From the NCBI RefSeq assembly GCF_027587195.1, contig NZ_JAPDDP010000010.1, forward strand, positions 62,001-126,000: a stretch of DNA of 64,000 nucleotides, in the 5' to 3' direction. The notes beneath the pieces were generated by a model, which did no database searches, was not told the DNA's origin, and saw only the letters and a program-made list of their open reading frames with translations. Source of the DNA: Solirubrobacter phytolaccae. GTDB lineage: Bacteria; Actinomycetota; Thermoleophilia; Solirubrobacterales; Solirubrobacteraceae. The position numbers and the translations under genes were made by a program. Shown here one piece after another: positions 18,233 through 28,597 of this stretch (its first letter is position 1; the number at the start of each line of letters is the position of its first letter).

Positions 18233-19762
18233 ATCAACCAGCAATCGACAGCTGCTGAGACAAGCACGCCAATCATCGCCCTAGAAGGCGCCAGCAAGTC
18301 CTACGGTGCCGTGCGCGCCTCGAGGAACGTCTCGATCGCGCTGCGCTCCGGAGAGGTCCGGGCGCTCGCGGGTGAGAACGGCGCGGGGAAGTCCACGATC
18401 GTGCGGATGCTCGCCGGTGTGCAGCGTCCCGACGAGGGCGACGTGCTGGTCGACGGCGAGGTCAAGGCCTTCCACGGGCCGGCCGACGCACGCGACGCGG
18501 GCGTCGCGGTGATCTACCAGGAGCCGACGCTCTTCCCCGACCTCTCGATCGCCGAGAACGTGATGATGGGCCGCCACCCGCTCGGGTCCGGCCGCCGCAT
18601 CGACTTCAAGGCGCTCAACCGCACGGTCAAGGAGCTGCTGGACCGGCTCGGCGTCAAGCTCGACCCCGAGCAGCCGGTCAAAGGCCTGAGCATCGCCGAT
18701 CAGCAGATCGTCGAGATCGCGAAGGCGCTCAGCTTCGACGCGCGCGTCCTGATCATGGACGAGCCGACCGCGGCGCTCTCGGGCCACGAGGTCGACCGCC
18801 TGTTCAACGTCGTGCGCACGCTCAAGGAGCGCGGCGCCGCGGTGCTGTTCATCAGCCACCGCCTCGACGAGATCTTCACCATCTGCGACACGGTCACCGT
18901 CCTGCGCGACGGCGAGGTCACCCACGACGGCCGCACGGCCGAGATGGACACGGACGAGCTCGTCCGCCGCATGGTCGGCCGCGAGCTCTCGAACCTGTTC
19001 CCGAAGGTCGACGCCGAGATCGGCGAGTCGGTCCTGCAGGTCGAGCGGCTCACGCGCGAGGGCGTCTTCGTCGACATCTCGTTCGAGGTCCGGCGCGGCG
19101 AGATCGTCGCGCTCGCCGGCCTGGTGGGCGCGGGCCGCAGCGAGGTCGCGCGGGCGATCTTCGGCATCGACAAGCCGGACGCCGGCACGGTCACCGTCGA
19201 CGGTCGCACGCTCAAGCCCGGCTCCCCCACCGGGGCCATGAAGGCCGGCATCGGGCTCGTGCCCGAGGACCGCCGCCAGCAGGGCCTCGTGATGGAGCTG
19301 AGCATCGAGCGCAACATGGGCCTCACCCGGCTGCAGGCGCTGCGCAACAAGCTCGGCGTGATCGGCATGGGCTCGGAGGCCAAGCTGGCCTCGGACTGGG
19401 CGACCAAGCTGCAGCTCAAGTACCACAAGCTGAGCGACCCGGTGGGCTTCCTGTCGGGCGGCAACCAGCAGAAGGTGGTCCTCGGCAAATGGCTCGCCAC
19501 GAGCCCGAAGGTCCTGATCATCGACGAGCCGACGCGGGGCATCGACGTGGGCACGAAGGCGGAGGTGCACCGGTTGATGTCCGAGCTCGCGGGCCAAGGC
19601 CTCGCGGTGCTGATGATCTCGTCCGAGCTGCCCGAGGTGCTCGGGATGGCCGACCGCGTGCTCGTGATGCACGAGGGCCGGATCGCCCGTGAGCTCAGCC
19701 GCGAGGAGGCCGACGAGGAGAACGTCGTCCGCGCCGCGACGGGTCAGGTGGCCGCCGCATGA
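18233..19762 (+). CDS. rhaT: Rhamnose ABC transporter, tandem ATPase (RhaT)
   Basis: A protein of about 509 residues with two ABC ATPase domains, the layout of sugar importers such as RbsA. Domain 1 has [16 protein letters not shown], a signature reduced to [15 protein letters not shown] and Walker [12 protein letters not shown]. Domain 2 begins near [13 protein letters not shown], has a degenerate Walker A ([16 protein letters not shown]) and a clear signature [15 protein letters not shown]. RhaT energises RhaPQ in Rhizobium-type rhamnose uptake. The start is a problem: the only canonical upstream start, TTG at 18170, is the -35 box itself. GAGGAG is followed six bases later by in-frame ATC at 18233, which I use here. 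The stop overlaps a 25-codon mini-ORF. Confidence 0.9.
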   Translation: MNQQSTAAETSTPIIALEGASKSYGAVRASRNVSIALRSGEVRALAGENGAGKSTIVRMLAGVQRPDEGDVLVDGEVKAFHGPADARDAGVAVIYQEPTLFPDLSIAENVMMGRHPLGSGRRIDFKALNRTVKELLDRLGVKLDPEQPVKGLSIADQQIVEIAKALSFDARVLIMDEPTAALSGHEVDRLFNVVRTLKERGAAVLFISHRLDEIFTICDTVTVLRDGEVTHDGRTAEMDTDELVRRMVGRELSNLFPKVDAEIGESVLQVERLTREGVFVDISFEVRRGEIVALAGLVGAGRSEVARAIFGIDKPDAGTVTVDGRTLKPGSPTGAMKAGIGLVPEDRRQQGLVMELSIERNMGLTRLQALRNKLGVIGMGSEAKLASDWATKLQLKYHKLSDPVGFLSGGNQQKVVLGKWLATSPKVLIIDEPTRGIDVGTKAEVHRLMSELAGQGLAVLMISSELPEVLGMADRVLVMHEGRIARELSREEADEENVVRAATGQVAAA

Positions 19763-19836
19763 GATCCGCGAAGCGATCTCTCAGCCGAACCGGCTACGCA
19801 CCGGCGAAGCCGGTCGCAGACGGGAAGCGCCCGTGA
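19759..19836 (+). other. 25-codon coupling mini-ORF with hairpins between rhaT and rhaP
   Basis: An ATG at 19759 overlaps the rhaT stop (ATGA) and opens a 25-codon frame ([17 protein letters not shown]...) whose TGA at 19834-19836 overlaps the GTG start of rhaP (GTGA). The stretch is full of hairpins: a GAGAT/ATCTC stem with a GAA loop (19761-19780) and ACCGGC-GAA-GCCGGT (19800-19814). It may couple translation across the gap or set transporter subunit ratios. No evidence that the peptide itself matters. Confidence 0.35.
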
Positions 19837-20876
19837 GCGCGTCGACCCAGGCCGCGCCGACGCCCGCGGCTCCGCGGGCGGAGGAGAAGACCTCGTGGAT
19901 CGACACCGTCGTCCGCGCGCGTGAGGTGAGCCTCATCGGCGTGCTCGCGATCCTCGTGATCGCGGTCAGCCTCGCCGAGCCCCGCTTCCTCAACGCGCAG
20001 AACCTGCGCGACATCCTGCTCAACGTCACGATCGTGGCGCTGCTCGCGGTCGGGCAGACGATCGTCGTCGTCACGCGCAACATCGACCTGTCGGTCGGCT
20101 CGATCCTCGGCATCACCGCGTTCGCGACCGGCGTCATGTTCGCCGACCACAACGTGCCGATCCCGCTGGTGTTCATCGGCGGCATCCTGTTCGGCGCCTG
20201 CTTCGGCGTGGTCAACGGCGTGATGGTCGCGTACGCGCGCGTACCTTCGCTCGTGATCACGCTCGGCACGCTGTACGTGATCCGCGGCATCGACTACTGG
20301 TGGGCCAGCGGCCGGCAGATCAACGCGGCCGACATGCCCGACGGCTTCCTGTCGCTCGCGACGCAGAACATCCTCGGCTTCCCGGTCCTGCCGCTGTTCA
20401 CGATCGTCGCGATGGTGATCGTCGGCGTCGTGCTCGGCCGCAGCCGCACGGGCCGCGAGCTGTACGCCATCGGGTCCAACCCGGACGCGGCCGTGCTGGC
20501 CGGCATCCGGGTCACGCGGCGCGTGCTCGGCGCGTTCGTCGCCTCCGGCGCGATCGCCGGCCTCGCGGGCGTGCTCTACGCCTCCCGCTACGGCACCTTG
20601 GACGCGGTCGCCGGCAACGGCATCGAGCTGTTCGCCGTGTCCGCGGTGGTCGTCGGCGGCGTCGCCATCTTCGGCGGCTCCGGCACCGTCTGGGGCGCCG
20701 CGCTCGGCGCGCTGCTGCTGGCCACGATCCGCTCCGCGCTCGTGATCCTGCAGGTCAACCCGTTCTGGGAGCAGGCCATCAACGGCGCGCTGCTCCTGCT
20801 CGCCATCGGCCTCGACGCCTACCTGGCGATGCGATTGGCCCGCGAACTGCGGAAGAGGAGCTCGCACCGTGTCTGA
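19833..20876 (+). CDS. rhaP: Rhamnose ABC transporter permease 1 (RhaP)
   Basis: A 347-residue permease of the RbsC/BPD_transp_2 family with about eight to ten membrane segments. VGQTIVVVTRNIDLSVGSILG is the strongly conserved family segment, and ELYAIGSNPDAAVLAGI carries the ATPase-contact loop. The GTG at 19833 is taken as start because sequence upstream in this frame is not membrane-like and overlaps rhaT. It overlaps rhaQ by 8 bp. Together with RhaQ it forms the membrane channel for rhamnose. Confidence 0.88.
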   Translation: MSASTQAAPTPAAPRAEEKTSWIDTVVRAREVSLIGVLAILVIAVSLAEPRFLNAQNLRDILLNVTIVALLAVGQTIVVVTRNIDLSVGSILGITAFATGVMFADHNVPIPLVFIGGILFGACFGVVNGVMVAYARVPSLVITLGTLYVIRGIDYWWASGRQINAADMPDGFLSLATQNILGFPVLPLFTIVAMVIVGVVLGRSRTGRELYAIGSNPDAAVLAGIRVTRRVLGAFVASGAIAGLAGVLYASRYGTLDAVAGNGIELFAVSAVVVGGVAIFGGSGTVWGAALGALLLATIRSALVILQVNPFWEQAINGALLLLAIGLDAYLAMRLARELRKRSSHRV

Positions 20877-21924
20877 CGTCAAGACCAACGTCGAGGGCGA
20901 CGTCGTGCGCACCAGCGACAGCGGGTTCGACATCAAGCGCCTCGGGCGCTGGGAGACGGTGACCGTCTTCCTGCTGCTGATGGCGATCCTGTACGGCGCG
21001 ACCACCAGCGGCTCGGACTTCCTGTCGGGCGGCAACCTGAACTCGATTCTCTCCGACATGTCGGAGATCGCGATCATCGCGCTCCCGCTCACCCTGATCA
21101 TCGTCGCCGCGGAGATCGACCTGTCGGTCGCCTCGGTGCTCGGCCTCACCAGCGCCCTCATGGGCTACCTGTGGAACCACGGCTGGGCGATGGAGATGAT
21201 CATCCCGGCGGTCCTGGTCATCGGCGCGCTCGCCGGCGCCCTCAACGGCGTGCTGGTCACGCGCCTGGGCCTGCCCTCGCTCGCGGTCACCATCGGCACG
21301 CTCGCCATGTACCGCGGGCTCGCGTACGTCGTGCTCGGTGACCAGGCCGTCGCGGACTTCCCGTCCAAGTTCACCGAATGGGGCTTCGGCACGTTCGCCG
21401 GGACCCAGATCCCGAATCCGTTCGTCGTCTTCATCGTGCTGGCCGTCGTCTTCTTCGTCGTCCTGCACATGACCGGGATCGGGCGCTCCATCTTCGCGAT
21501 GGGCGCCAACGAGGAGGCCGCGCGGTTCAGCGGCGTCCGCGTGAAGCGCATCAAGTTCTGGCTGTTCGTCGTCACCGGCGCCATCAGCGCGCTGGCGGGC
21601 GTCGTCTACGCCTTCCGTTTCGCCTCGGCGCGTGCCGACAACGGAGCCGGCCTCGAGCTCTCCGTCGTCGCCGTCGTGCTGTTGGGCGGGGTCTCCATCT
21701 TCGGAGGGAAGGGGCATCTGCTCGGCGTGATCTGCGCCATGCTGCTGCTCGGCACCCTCCGCAACGCGCTGACGCTCAATGACGTCTCCGCCGAGGTGCT
21801 GACCATCGTCACGGGCAGCCTGCTGCTGCTCTCCGTGCTCGGACCGAGTGTCACGGCTCGCGTTCGGGAGGCGCTGCGAAGGGGACGCGGCGTCGATGCA
21901 CCCCCCACACCCACAACCACATAA
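20869..21924 (+). CDS. rhaQ: Rhamnose ABC transporter permease 2 (RhaQ)
   Basis: A 351-residue second RbsC-type permease. LTLIIVAAEIDLSVASVLGL is the family core and IFAMGANEEAARFSGV the coupling loop. It starts at GTG 20869, overlapping the end of rhaP, and precedes rhaS by 16 bp. Two different permease genes in a row, as here, are the rule in rhamnose-type importers, which are heterodimeric. Confidence 0.88.
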   Translation: MSDVKTNVEGDVVRTSDSGFDIKRLGRWETVTVFLLLMAILYGATTSGSDFLSGGNLNSILSDMSEIAIIALPLTLIIVAAEIDLSVASVLGLTSALMGYLWNHGWAMEMIIPAVLVIGALAGALNGVLVTRLGLPSLAVTIGTLAMYRGLAYVVLGDQAVADFPSKFTEWGFGTFAGTQIPNPFVVFIVLAVVFFVVLHMTGIGRSIFAMGANEEAARFSGVRVKRIKFWLFVVTGAISALAGVVYAFRFASARADNGAGLELSVVAVVLLGGVSIFGGKGHLLGVICAMLLLGTLRNALTLNDVSAEVLTIVTGSLLLLSVLGPSVTARVREALRRGRGVDAPPTPTTT

Positions 21925-21940
21925 CTCTGTGAGGAGAGAG

Positions 21941-23020
21941 ATGGCCATTCGCAACAAGGCGTTCGCGGCGCTGGCGCTGACGAGCATGCTCGGTGTCGCC
22001 GCCTGCGGCTCCACCAAGGACGACGAGGAGAGCGCGACGTCCACGCCGGCCGCCGAGGCGACCACCGAGGGCGCGGCCGCGGCCGGCGGGGAGATCAAGG
22101 AGGGCCTGAAGATCGCCTTCCTGCCCAAGCAGATCAACAACCCGTACTTCACGATCTCCGACAAGGGCGGCGAGGACGCCGTGAAGGCGTTCGGGGGCGA
22201 GTTCAAGCGCGTCGGCCCGTCGGACACCGCGGCTTCTTCGCAGGTGTCCTACATCAACACGCTCACGACGCAGAAGCAGGACGCGATCGTGATCAGCGCC
22301 AACGACGCGAACGCGGTCGTCCCGGCGCTGGAGAAGGCCAAGGCCGCCGGCATCAAGGTCGTCACCTACGACTCGGACACCGCGCCCGAGGGTCGTGACC
22401 TCTTCATCAACCAGGCCGCCGCCGAGGACCTCGGCCGCAGCCAGGTGCAGCTGCTCGCCAAGCAGATCGGCCCGGAGGGCGGCGAGATCGCGATCCTCTC
22501 CGCGACGCCGAACGCGACGAACCAGAACACCTGGATCGAGTTCATGAAGGACGAGCTCTCCAAGCCGGAGTACTCCAAGCTCAAGCTCGTCAAGACCGCC
22601 TACGGCAACGACGACGACCAGAAGTCCTTCGAGGAGACGCAGGGCCTCCTGCAGGCCTACCCGGACCTGAAGGGCATCATCTCCCCCACCACGGTGGGCA
22701 TCGCCGCCGCCGCGCGCTACCTGCAGGGCTCGGACGCCAAGGGCAAGGTCAAGCTGACCGGCCTCGGCACCCCGAACCAGCTGCGTGACTTCGTCAAGGA
22801 CGGCACGATCGAGGGCTTCGAGCTCTGGGATCCGGGCAAGCTCGGCTACCTCGCCGCGTACGCCGCGGGCGCGCTGGCCTCCGGCGTGATCACGGGCGCC
22901 GAGGGCGAGACGTTCACCGCCGGCGACCTGGGCGAGCGCACGATCGGCGCCAAGGGCGAGGTCCTCCTCGGCCCGCCGACGGTGTTCGACAAGGCCAACA
23001 TCGACGAGTTCGACTTCTAA
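21941..23020 (+). CDS. rhaS: Rhamnose ABC transporter substrate-binding lipoprotein (RhaS)
   Basis: A 359-residue lipoprotein with signal peptide and lipobox LGVAAC, an acidic Thr/Ala-rich linker, then a Peripla_BP_4 (ribose-binding) fold starting IAFLPKQINNPYFTISDKGGEDA. AIVISANDANAVVPALEKAKAAGIKVVTYDS is characteristic of sugar-binding proteins. It delivers the sugar to RhaPQT. The ATG at 21941 follows GAGGAGAGAG at ideal distance, the strongest ribosome binding site of the operon, consistent with higher expression of the binding protein. Confidence 0.92.
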   Translation: MAIRNKAFAALALTSMLGVAACGSTKDDEESATSTPAAEATTEGAAAAGGEIKEGLKIAFLPKQINNPYFTISDKGGEDAVKAFGGEFKRVGPSDTAASSQVSYINTLTTQKQDAIVISANDANAVVPALEKAKAAGIKVVTYDSDTAPEGRDLFINQAAAEDLGRSQVQLLAKQIGPEGGEIAILSATPNATNQNTWIEFMKDELSKPEYSKLKLVKTAYGNDDDQKSFEETQGLLQAYPDLKGIISPTTVGIAAAARYLQGSDAKGKVKLTGLGTPNQLRDFVKDGTIEGFELWDPGKLGYLAAYAAGALASGVITGAEGETFTAGDLGERTIGAKGEVLLGPPTVFDKANIDEFDF

Positions 23021-23044
23021 GAGCGAACGGCGCGCGCATCCGTC

Positions 23045-23347
23045 ATGGAACGAGTCTGCTTTCAACTGCGGGTGCGCGCGGATCGCCTCGACGAGTACCG
23101 CGAGCGTCACACGGCCGTCTGGCCGGAGATGCTCGCGGCGCTCAGCGCGGCGGGTTGGACCAACTACTCGCTGTTCCTGCGCCCGGACGGGCTGCTGATC
23201 GGCTACCTCGAGACGGAGGATTTCGAGGCCGCCAAGCGAGCGATGGAGGAGACGGACGTGGACGCACGCTGGCAGGCCGAGATGGCGCCGCTGTTTGACG
23301 GCGAGCTCGCCTTCGAGCGGGTGGAGGAGGTGTTCCACCTTGACTAG
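23045..23347 (+). CDS. rhaM: L-rhamnose mutarotase
   Basis: A 100-residue protein, the exact size of RhaM (RhaU). The family core MERVCFQLRVRADRLDEYRE followed by RHTAVWPEML contains the catalytic histidine of the E. coli enzyme (His22 there), and GYLETEDFEAA and MAPLFDG are typical. RhaM interconverts alpha and beta anomers of L-rhamnose for the isomerase. It lies 25 bp after rhaS and its last codons overlap the TTG start of the kinase gene. Confidence 0.95.
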   Translation: MERVCFQLRVRADRLDEYRERHTAVWPEMLAALSAAGWTNYSLFLRPDGLLIGYLETEDFEAAKRAMEETDVDARWQAEMAPLFDGELAFERVEEVFHLD

Positions 23348-24671
23348 CTATGCCGCGATCGATCTCGGCGCGTCGAGCGGCCGCGTGGTGTGCGGTCACT
23401 ACGACGGCTCGGTGATCGCGCTCGAGGAGTGCCACCGGTTCGCGAACCGCCCGGTCCGGCTGCCGGACGGGTTGCGCTGGAACCTGCTGCACCTGTTCAC
23501 CGAGGCGGTCAGCGCCCTGGAGGGCCGCCGCTTCGACGGCATCGGGGTCGACACCTGGGGCGTCGACTACGCGCTCCTGGACGCCGAGCATCGGGTCCTG
23601 GGGCTCCCCTTCCACTACCGCGACGCGCGCACCGAAGGCGTCGAGCGAGTGGAGGGCTACGAGATCACCGGCATCCAGCACATGCCGATCAACACCGTCT
23701 ACCAGCTGATGGCGGACGACCGCGTCGGCGAGGCGGACGGGATCGCGCTGGTCCCCGACCTACTCGCGTACTGGCTGTGCGGCGAGCTCGCCAACGAGCG
23801 CACCAACGCCTCCACCACGGGGCTGCTGGACGCGCGCACGGGCGAGTGGTCGCTGGAGCTGATCGAGCGCCTCGGCCTTCCCACGCGCCCGTTCGGCGCG
23901 CTGGTGGAGCCCGGCACGAAGCTCGGTTCGGTGCTGCCGCACCTCGCCATCCACGCGCCGGTCTACACCGTCGCCTCGCACGACACCGCTTCGGCCTACG
24001 TCGCGGCGCCCTTGCGGGACGCCGGCTCCGCGATCCTGTCTTCCGGCACCTGGTCGCTGCTCGGCCTAGAGCTGCCGAGCCCCGTCTTCACCGACGACGC
24101 GCTCACCAACGAGCGCGGCGTCGACGGCACGATCCGCCTGCTCAAGAACGTCATGGGCCTGTGGCTCGAGCAGGAGTGCGCGCGCGTCTGGGGCGCGGAC
24201 TTCCCGGCGCTGCAGCGCGCGGCCCGCGAGGTCACGACCGAGGTCCCGATCTTCGACCCCGACGACGAGCGCTTCCTGCGCGGCGGCGACATGCCGTTCC
24301 TGATCGCCGAGGTCACCGGTCGCACGGACATGACCCAGGGCGAGATCGTCCGCTCGATCTACCTCTCGCTGGCCTGCAAGTACAAGCTCGTGCTGGAGCG
24401 CCTCGAGCGCGCCTCCGGCCGCGACGTCCGCACGATCCACGTGATCGGCGGCGGCGCCCGCAACGAGCTGCTGTGCCAGCTCACCGCCGACATGACCGGC
24501 CGCGAGGTGCTCGCCGGCCCGGTCGAGGCGACCGCGCTCGGCAACGTCCTCGTCCAGGCCCGCGCCACCGGCGAGCTGGGCTCGCTCGCGGACATGCGCG
24601 CCGTGTCCGCCGCGTCCTTCGAGCCCGTCCACTACGAGCCTTCCACGTCCAAGGAATCTCTCCATGCTTGA
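23340..24671 (+). CDS. rhaB: L-rhamnulokinase (FGGY family)
   Basis: Starting at TTG 23340 gives 443 residues, a normal FGGY sugar kinase length. The N-terminal phosphate-binding motif [14 protein letters not shown], the substrate region [13 protein letters not shown], the second domain loop [13 protein letters not shown] and the adenosine motif [14 protein letters not shown] are all seen and are specific to RhaB. It phosphorylates L-rhamnulose at O1. GGAGGAGGTG lies eight bases upstream of the TTG, inside rhaM, so the two are translationally coupled. It overlaps rhaI by 8 bp. Confidence 0.93.
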   Translation: MTSYAAIDLGASSGRVVCGHYDGSVIALEECHRFANRPVRLPDGLRWNLLHLFTEAVSALEGRRFDGIGVDTWGVDYALLDAEHRVLGLPFHYRDARTEGVERVEGYEITGIQHMPINTVYQLMADDRVGEADGIALVPDLLAYWLCGELANERTNASTTGLLDARTGEWSLELIERLGLPTRPFGALVEPGTKLGSVLPHLAIHAPVYTVASHDTASAYVAAPLRDAGSAILSSGTWSLLGLELPSPVFTDDALTNERGVDGTIRLLKNVMGLWLEQECARVWGADFPALQRAAREVTTEVPIFDPDDERFLRGGDMPFLIAEVTGRTDMTQGEIVRSIYLSLACKYKLVLERLERASGRDVRTIHVIGGGARNELLCQLTADMTGREVLAGPVEATALGNVLVQARATGELGSLADMRAVSAASFEPVHYEPSTSKESLHA

Positions 24672-25788
24672 TCTGTCCAAGCTCGTCATCGAGACCCCGT
24701 CCTGGGGCTATGCCGACTCGGGCACGCGCTTCGGCGTCTTCCCCCAGCCGGGCCGTCCGCGCAACACGTTCGAGAAGCTCGACGACGCCGCCGAGGTGCA
24801 CCGCCTGACGGGCACCGCGCCGAAGGTCGCGCTGCACTTCCCGTGGGACACCGTCGACGACTACGACGAGCTGCGCGCGGAGATCGAGTCGCGCGGGCTG
24901 CAGGTCGGCGCCGTCAACCCGAACCTCTTCCAGGACCCCGACTACAAGCTCGGCTCCGTCACCCATCCGAACCCGGCCGTGCGCGAGAAAGCCGTCGCGC
25001 ACATGCTCGAGTGCGTGGAGATCGCGACCGCGCTGGGCGCGAGCGCGCAGTCGCTGTGGCTCGCCGACGGCACGAACTACCCCGGCCAGGACGACCTGCG
25101 CGAGCGGCGCCGCCGGATGATCCACGCGCTGACGCAGGTCTACGCGGCGCTGCCCTCCGAGCAGGAGCTGCTCGTCGAGTACAAGTTCTTCGAGCCCGCG
25201 TTCTACGCGACCGACCTCGCGGACTGGGGCTCCTCGCTGCTCACCTGCCTGAAGCTCGGCGAGCGCGCGAAAGTGCTGGTCGACCTCGGCCATCACGCCC
25301 AGGGCACGAACATCGAGCAGATCGTCGCGTTGCTGGCCGATGAGGGACGCCTGGGCGGCTTCCACTTCAACAACCGCAAGTACGCCGACGACGACCTGAT
25401 CGTCGGCTCGGTGAACCCCTTCGAGCTGTTCCTGATCTTCGTGGAGCTGACGGCGCTGGATGAGCTGCCGCGCCTCACGATCGACCAGTCGCACAACATC
25501 GAGGCGAAGGTCGAGGCGATGACGCTGTCCGTCATCAACCTGCAGGAGGCCTACGCCAAGGCGCTGCTCGTCGACCGCTCTGCGCTGAGCTCGTATCAGC
25601 GCGCGGGCGACGTGCTCGGCGGCCACGAGGTCCTGCTCGACGCTTTCAACACCGACGTCCGCCCTGCATGCGCCGAAGCGCGCGTGGCTCTGGGCGGCGC
25701 CGAGAACCCGATCCGCGCCCTCCGGGAGTCCGGCTACGCCGCCCGGATGGCCACCGAACGTGAATCAGAGCAGGAGCTGACCCGATGA
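24664..25788 (+). CDS. rhaI: L-rhamnose isomerase (RhaI type)
   Basis: A 374-residue TIM-barrel enzyme of the RhaI group found in Gram-positives and rhizobia, unrelated in detail to E. coli RhaA. Family features include [14 protein letters not shown] near the N-terminus, the metal-site region [33 protein letters not shown] and [15 protein letters not shown]. It converts L-rhamnose to L-rhamnulose. The gene overlaps both neighbours by a few bases (rhaB upstream, rhaD downstream), indicating one transcript. Confidence 0.93.
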   Translation: MLDLSKLVIETPSWGYADSGTRFGVFPQPGRPRNTFEKLDDAAEVHRLTGTAPKVALHFPWDTVDDYDELRAEIESRGLQVGAVNPNLFQDPDYKLGSVTHPNPAVREKAVAHMLECVEIATALGASAQSLWLADGTNYPGQDDLRERRRRMIHALTQVYAALPSEQELLVEYKFFEPAFYATDLADWGSSLLTCLKLGERAKVLVDLGHHAQGTNIEQIVALLADEGRLGGFHFNNRKYADDDLIVGSVNPFELFLIFVELTALDELPRLTIDQSHNIEAKVEAMTLSVINLQEAYAKALLVDRSALSSYQRAGDVLGGHEVLLDAFNTDVRPACAEARVALGGAENPIRALRESGYAARMATERESEQELTR

Positions 25789-27827
25789 GCACCGTCACCC
25801 CGATCATCGACCATGTAGAGGACCTCTGGCCGGCCGAGGGTGCGCCGGACGACGCGCTGGGCCAGCTGGTCCTCGCGTCCCACCTGCTCGGCGCCAACCG
25901 CGCCGTGTCCAACTTCGGCGGCGGCAACACGTCCGCCAAGGGCACGACGGTCGACCACACGGGGCGCGAGATCAACGCCATGTGGGTCAAGGGCTCGGGC
26001 TCGGACCTCGCGACGATGGGCCCGGAGCACTTCACGGGCCTCAAGCTCGACGAGATCCTGCCGCTGCTGGACCGCGACGAGATGACCGACGAGGACATGG
26101 TCGCCTACCTCGCGCAGTCGCAGCTGGACCCGAAGATGCCGCGCGCGTCGATCGAGACGCTGCTGCACGCGTTCGTCCCCGCGCCGCACGTGCACCACAC
26201 GCACCCGGACGGCATCAACGTGCTCGCGGGCACGGCCGACGGTGAGCGCCTGATCGCCGAGTGCTTCGGCGACGAGGCCGCGTGGATCCCCTACATCCGC
26301 CCCGGCTTCACGCTCTCCAAGCAGGTCGGCCTCGCCGTGCGCGAGAACCCGAACCTCAAGCTCGTCGTGCTCGCCAAGCACGGCCTGATCGTCTGGGGCG
26401 AGACCGCCGAGGAGGCGTACCGCAAGACGATCGAGGTCATCAACCAGGCCGTCGCGTTCGTCAACGAGAAGACGGGCGACGTCTCGCGCTTCGGCGGCCA
26501 GAAGGCCGAGCCGGCCGGCTCGCTGACGGAGCTGCTGCCCGCGATCCGCGGCGCGGTCTCCTCCGAGCGCGCGAAGGTGCTGACGGTCGACACGTCCGAG
26601 CGCGTGATGGAGTTCGTCTGCTCCGAGCAGGCCGAGCGGCTCGTGAAGGTCGGCGCGCCGTGTCCGGACCACCTCGTGCACACCAAGCGCCTGCCGCTGT
26701 GGGTCTCGCGCGAGAACGCCACGCCGGAGAAGATCGCCGAGCTGGCCGAGCAGTACCGCGCCGACTACCGCGCGTACTTCGAGTCCTTCGCCGGCGAGGG
26801 CGACGTGGCCGGCGACCCGGACCCGCGCGTCGTGCTCGTCGAGGGCATGGGCCTGGTCTCCACCGGCACCACGACCAAGCTCTCCAAGGTCTCGCGTGAC
26901 CTCTACCACCGCGCGATCGAGGTCATCGCGGGCGCCGAGGCGCTGGGCGAGTTCGTGTCGCTGGACGCGGGCGAGTCGTTCGCGATCGAGTACTGGCCGC
27001 TGGAGCTCTACAAGCTCGCGCAGGCGCCCAAGCCCGGCGAGCTGCAGGGCAAGGTCGCGCTCGTCACCGGCGGCGCGGGCGGCATCGGCCGCGCGATCAT
27101 CGACACGCTGGCTTCGGCCGGCGCGTGCGTGGTCTCGTTCGACCTCGACGCCGACGGCGCCGCCGAGGCCGTCGCGGCCTACGGCGACCGTGGGCTCAGC
27201 GTCGCGGGCGACGTCACCTCCGAGGAGGCCGTCGCGGCCGCGTTCCGCGCCGCCGTGGAAGCGTTCGGCGGCGTCGACATCGTCGTCTCCAACGCGGGCA
27301 TCGCGTCCAGCTCCTCGATCGAGGAGACCACGCTGGCCGAGTGGAACCGCAACCACGCGATCCTCTCGACGGGCTACTTCCTCGTCTCGCGCGAGGCCTT
27401 CAAGGTGCTCAAGGCGCAGGACACGGGCGGCTCGGTCGTCTTCATCGCCTCCAAGAACTCGCTCGTGGCCGGCAAGAACGCCGCGGCGTACTCCTCGGCC
27501 AAGGCCGCCGAGCTCCACCTCGCGCGGTGCTTGGCCGAGGAGGGAGGCGCCCAGGGCATCCGGGTGAACACGGTCAACCCGGACGCCGTCCTGCAGGGCT
27601 CGAAGATCTGGGGCTCCTCGTGGCGTGAGGAGCGCGCCGCGGCCTACAACCTGGACCCCGAGCAGCTCGACGAGCACTACCGCCAGCGCAACACGCTGAA
27701 GGTCAGCATCTACCCCGGCGACATCGCCGAGGCCGTGCTGCACTTTGCGTCCGAGCGTCGCTCGGGCAAGAGCACCGGCAACATCCTCAACGTCGACGGA
27801 GGCGTGCCGGCGGCCTACTCGCGCTAG
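25785..27827 (+). CDS. rhaD: Bifunctional rhamnulose-1-phosphate aldolase / short-chain dehydrogenase
   Basis: A 680-residue fusion. Residues 1-410 form a class II aldolase/adducin domain with the metal-binding HVHHTH (135-140) and [10 protein letters not shown] (about 198-206); it cleaves L-rhamnulose-1-phosphate to DHAP and L-lactaldehyde. Residues 422-680 are a short-chain dehydrogenase with [11 protein letters not shown] (425-435), IASKNS and the catalytic [10 protein letters not shown] (Y569, K573). In related RhaEW/RhaD enzymes of Bacillus, Chloroflexus and rhizobia the second domain oxidises L-lactaldehyde to L-lactate. The downstream lutABC genes fit that product. Its TAG is shared as CTAG with the convergent DeoR gene. 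Confidence 0.93.
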   Translation: MSTVTPIIDHVEDLWPAEGAPDDALGQLVLASHLLGANRAVSNFGGGNTSAKGTTVDHTGREINAMWVKGSGSDLATMGPEHFTGLKLDEILPLLDRDEMTDEDMVAYLAQSQLDPKMPRASIETLLHAFVPAPHVHHTHPDGINVLAGTADGERLIAECFGDEAAWIPYIRPGFTLSKQVGLAVRENPNLKLVVLAKHGLIVWGETAEEAYRKTIEVINQAVAFVNEKTGDVSRFGGQKAEPAGSLTELLPAIRGAVSSERAKVLTVDTSERVMEFVCSEQAERLVKVGAPCPDHLVHTKRLPLWVSRENATPEKIAELAEQYRADYRAYFESFAGEGDVAGDPDPRVVLVEGMGLVSTGTTTKLSKVSRDLYHRAIEVIAGAEALGEFVSLDAGESFAIEYWPLELYKLAQAPKPGELQGKVALVTGGAGGIGRAIIDTLASAGACVVSFDLDADGAAEAVAAYGDRGLSVAGDVTSEEAVAAAFRAAVEAFGGVDIVVSNAGIASSSSIEETTLAEWNRNHAILSTGYFLVSREAFKVLKAQDTGGSVVFIASKNSLVAGKNAAAYSSAKAAELHLARCLAEEGGAQGIRVNTVNPDAVLQGSKIWGSSWREERAAAYNLDPEQLDEHYRQRNTLKVSIYPGDIAEAVLHFASERRSGKSTGNILNVDGGVPAAYSR

Positions 27828-28597
27828 CCGCCCACGACTCTGAGCTTCACGCCGGTCGCCCGCAGCGGTTCCAGCGCGGCGGCCGGTGCCCCATGGGCGA
27901 GCACGCTCGAGACCTCGGTCACCCGGGCGATCGCGTTCTGCCCGCGGGCACCGAGCTTGGAGTCGTCGAGCAGCAGCACGGACTCCTCGGACTGCGCGAT
28001 CATGGCTCGCTTGACCTCCGCCTCCAGCTCGTCCGCGTCGGTCATCACGCCGTCGCGCGTGACGCCCTTCACCGACAGGAACATCTTGTCGGCGAAGTGG
28101 CCGAGCACGGTGTGCACGGCGTACGGCCCGACGTACGAGCGCGTGAGCGGGCGCAGCGTGCCGCCGATGCCGATCAGGTTCACGTTCGGCGTCTCCCGGC
28201 TCGCGATCGCTTCCATCACGGGTAGGGAGTTCGTGATGACGGTCACCCCGAGCCCCTCTTCGACGATCCGGCGCGCGACGAAGTACGCCGTCGAGCTGGA
28301 GTCGAGGAAGATCGTCTCGCGCGCGGAGAGCAGCTGCACGGCCTCGTCGGCGAGCGTCATCTTGGCTTCGGTGGCCACTTCCACGCGCTGCGCGAAGGAG
28401 TCCTCCTGCGCGGAGATCGACGGCAGGACGGCGCCGCCGTGGGTGCGCCGGGCGATGCCCTGGCGCTCGAGCTCGGCGAGGTCGCGGCGCGCCGTCATCG
28501 GCGACACGCCGAAACGGCTCTCCACTTCGGTCACGGTGATGGCGCCGGCGTCGCGCAGCAGATCCGCGATCGCGCTGCGACGCGCCATGGCCAGCAT
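27824..28597 (-). CDS. DeoR-family regulator, paralogue of the first rha regulator
   Basis: A 257-residue DeoR repressor closely related along its whole length to the one at 17.3 kb: same helix-turn-helix (FGVSPMTARRDLAELERQG), ETIFLDSSSTAYFVARR and IGIGGTLRPLTRSYVGPYAVHTV. It is convergent with rhaD and divergent from lutABC, so it may control lactate oxidation or act jointly on both operons. The ATG at 28597 matches the family's MLA start but has no ribosome binding site. An in-frame ATC at 28624 lies six bases after GAGGAG and would add nine residues (INRSRSDRP) resembling the extension of its paralogue. Confidence 0.88.
   Translation of the reverse strand: MLAMARRSAIADLLRDAGAITVTEVESRFGVSPMTARRDLAELERQGIARRTHGGAVLPSISAQEDSFAQRVEVATEAKMTLADEAVQLLSARETIFLDSSSTAYFVARRIVEEGLGVTVITNSLPVMEAIASRETPNVNLIGIGGTLRPLTRSYVGPYAVHTVLGHFADKMFLSVKGVTRDGVMTDADELEAEVKRAMIAQSEESVLLLDDSKLGARGQNAIARVTEVSSVLAHGAPAAALEPLRATGVKLRVVGG

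Noticed and set aside
25734-27743. Long minus-strand open frame antisense to rhaD
   Set aside because: No recognisable domain and shadow-type composition; rhaD has both complete catalytic domains.
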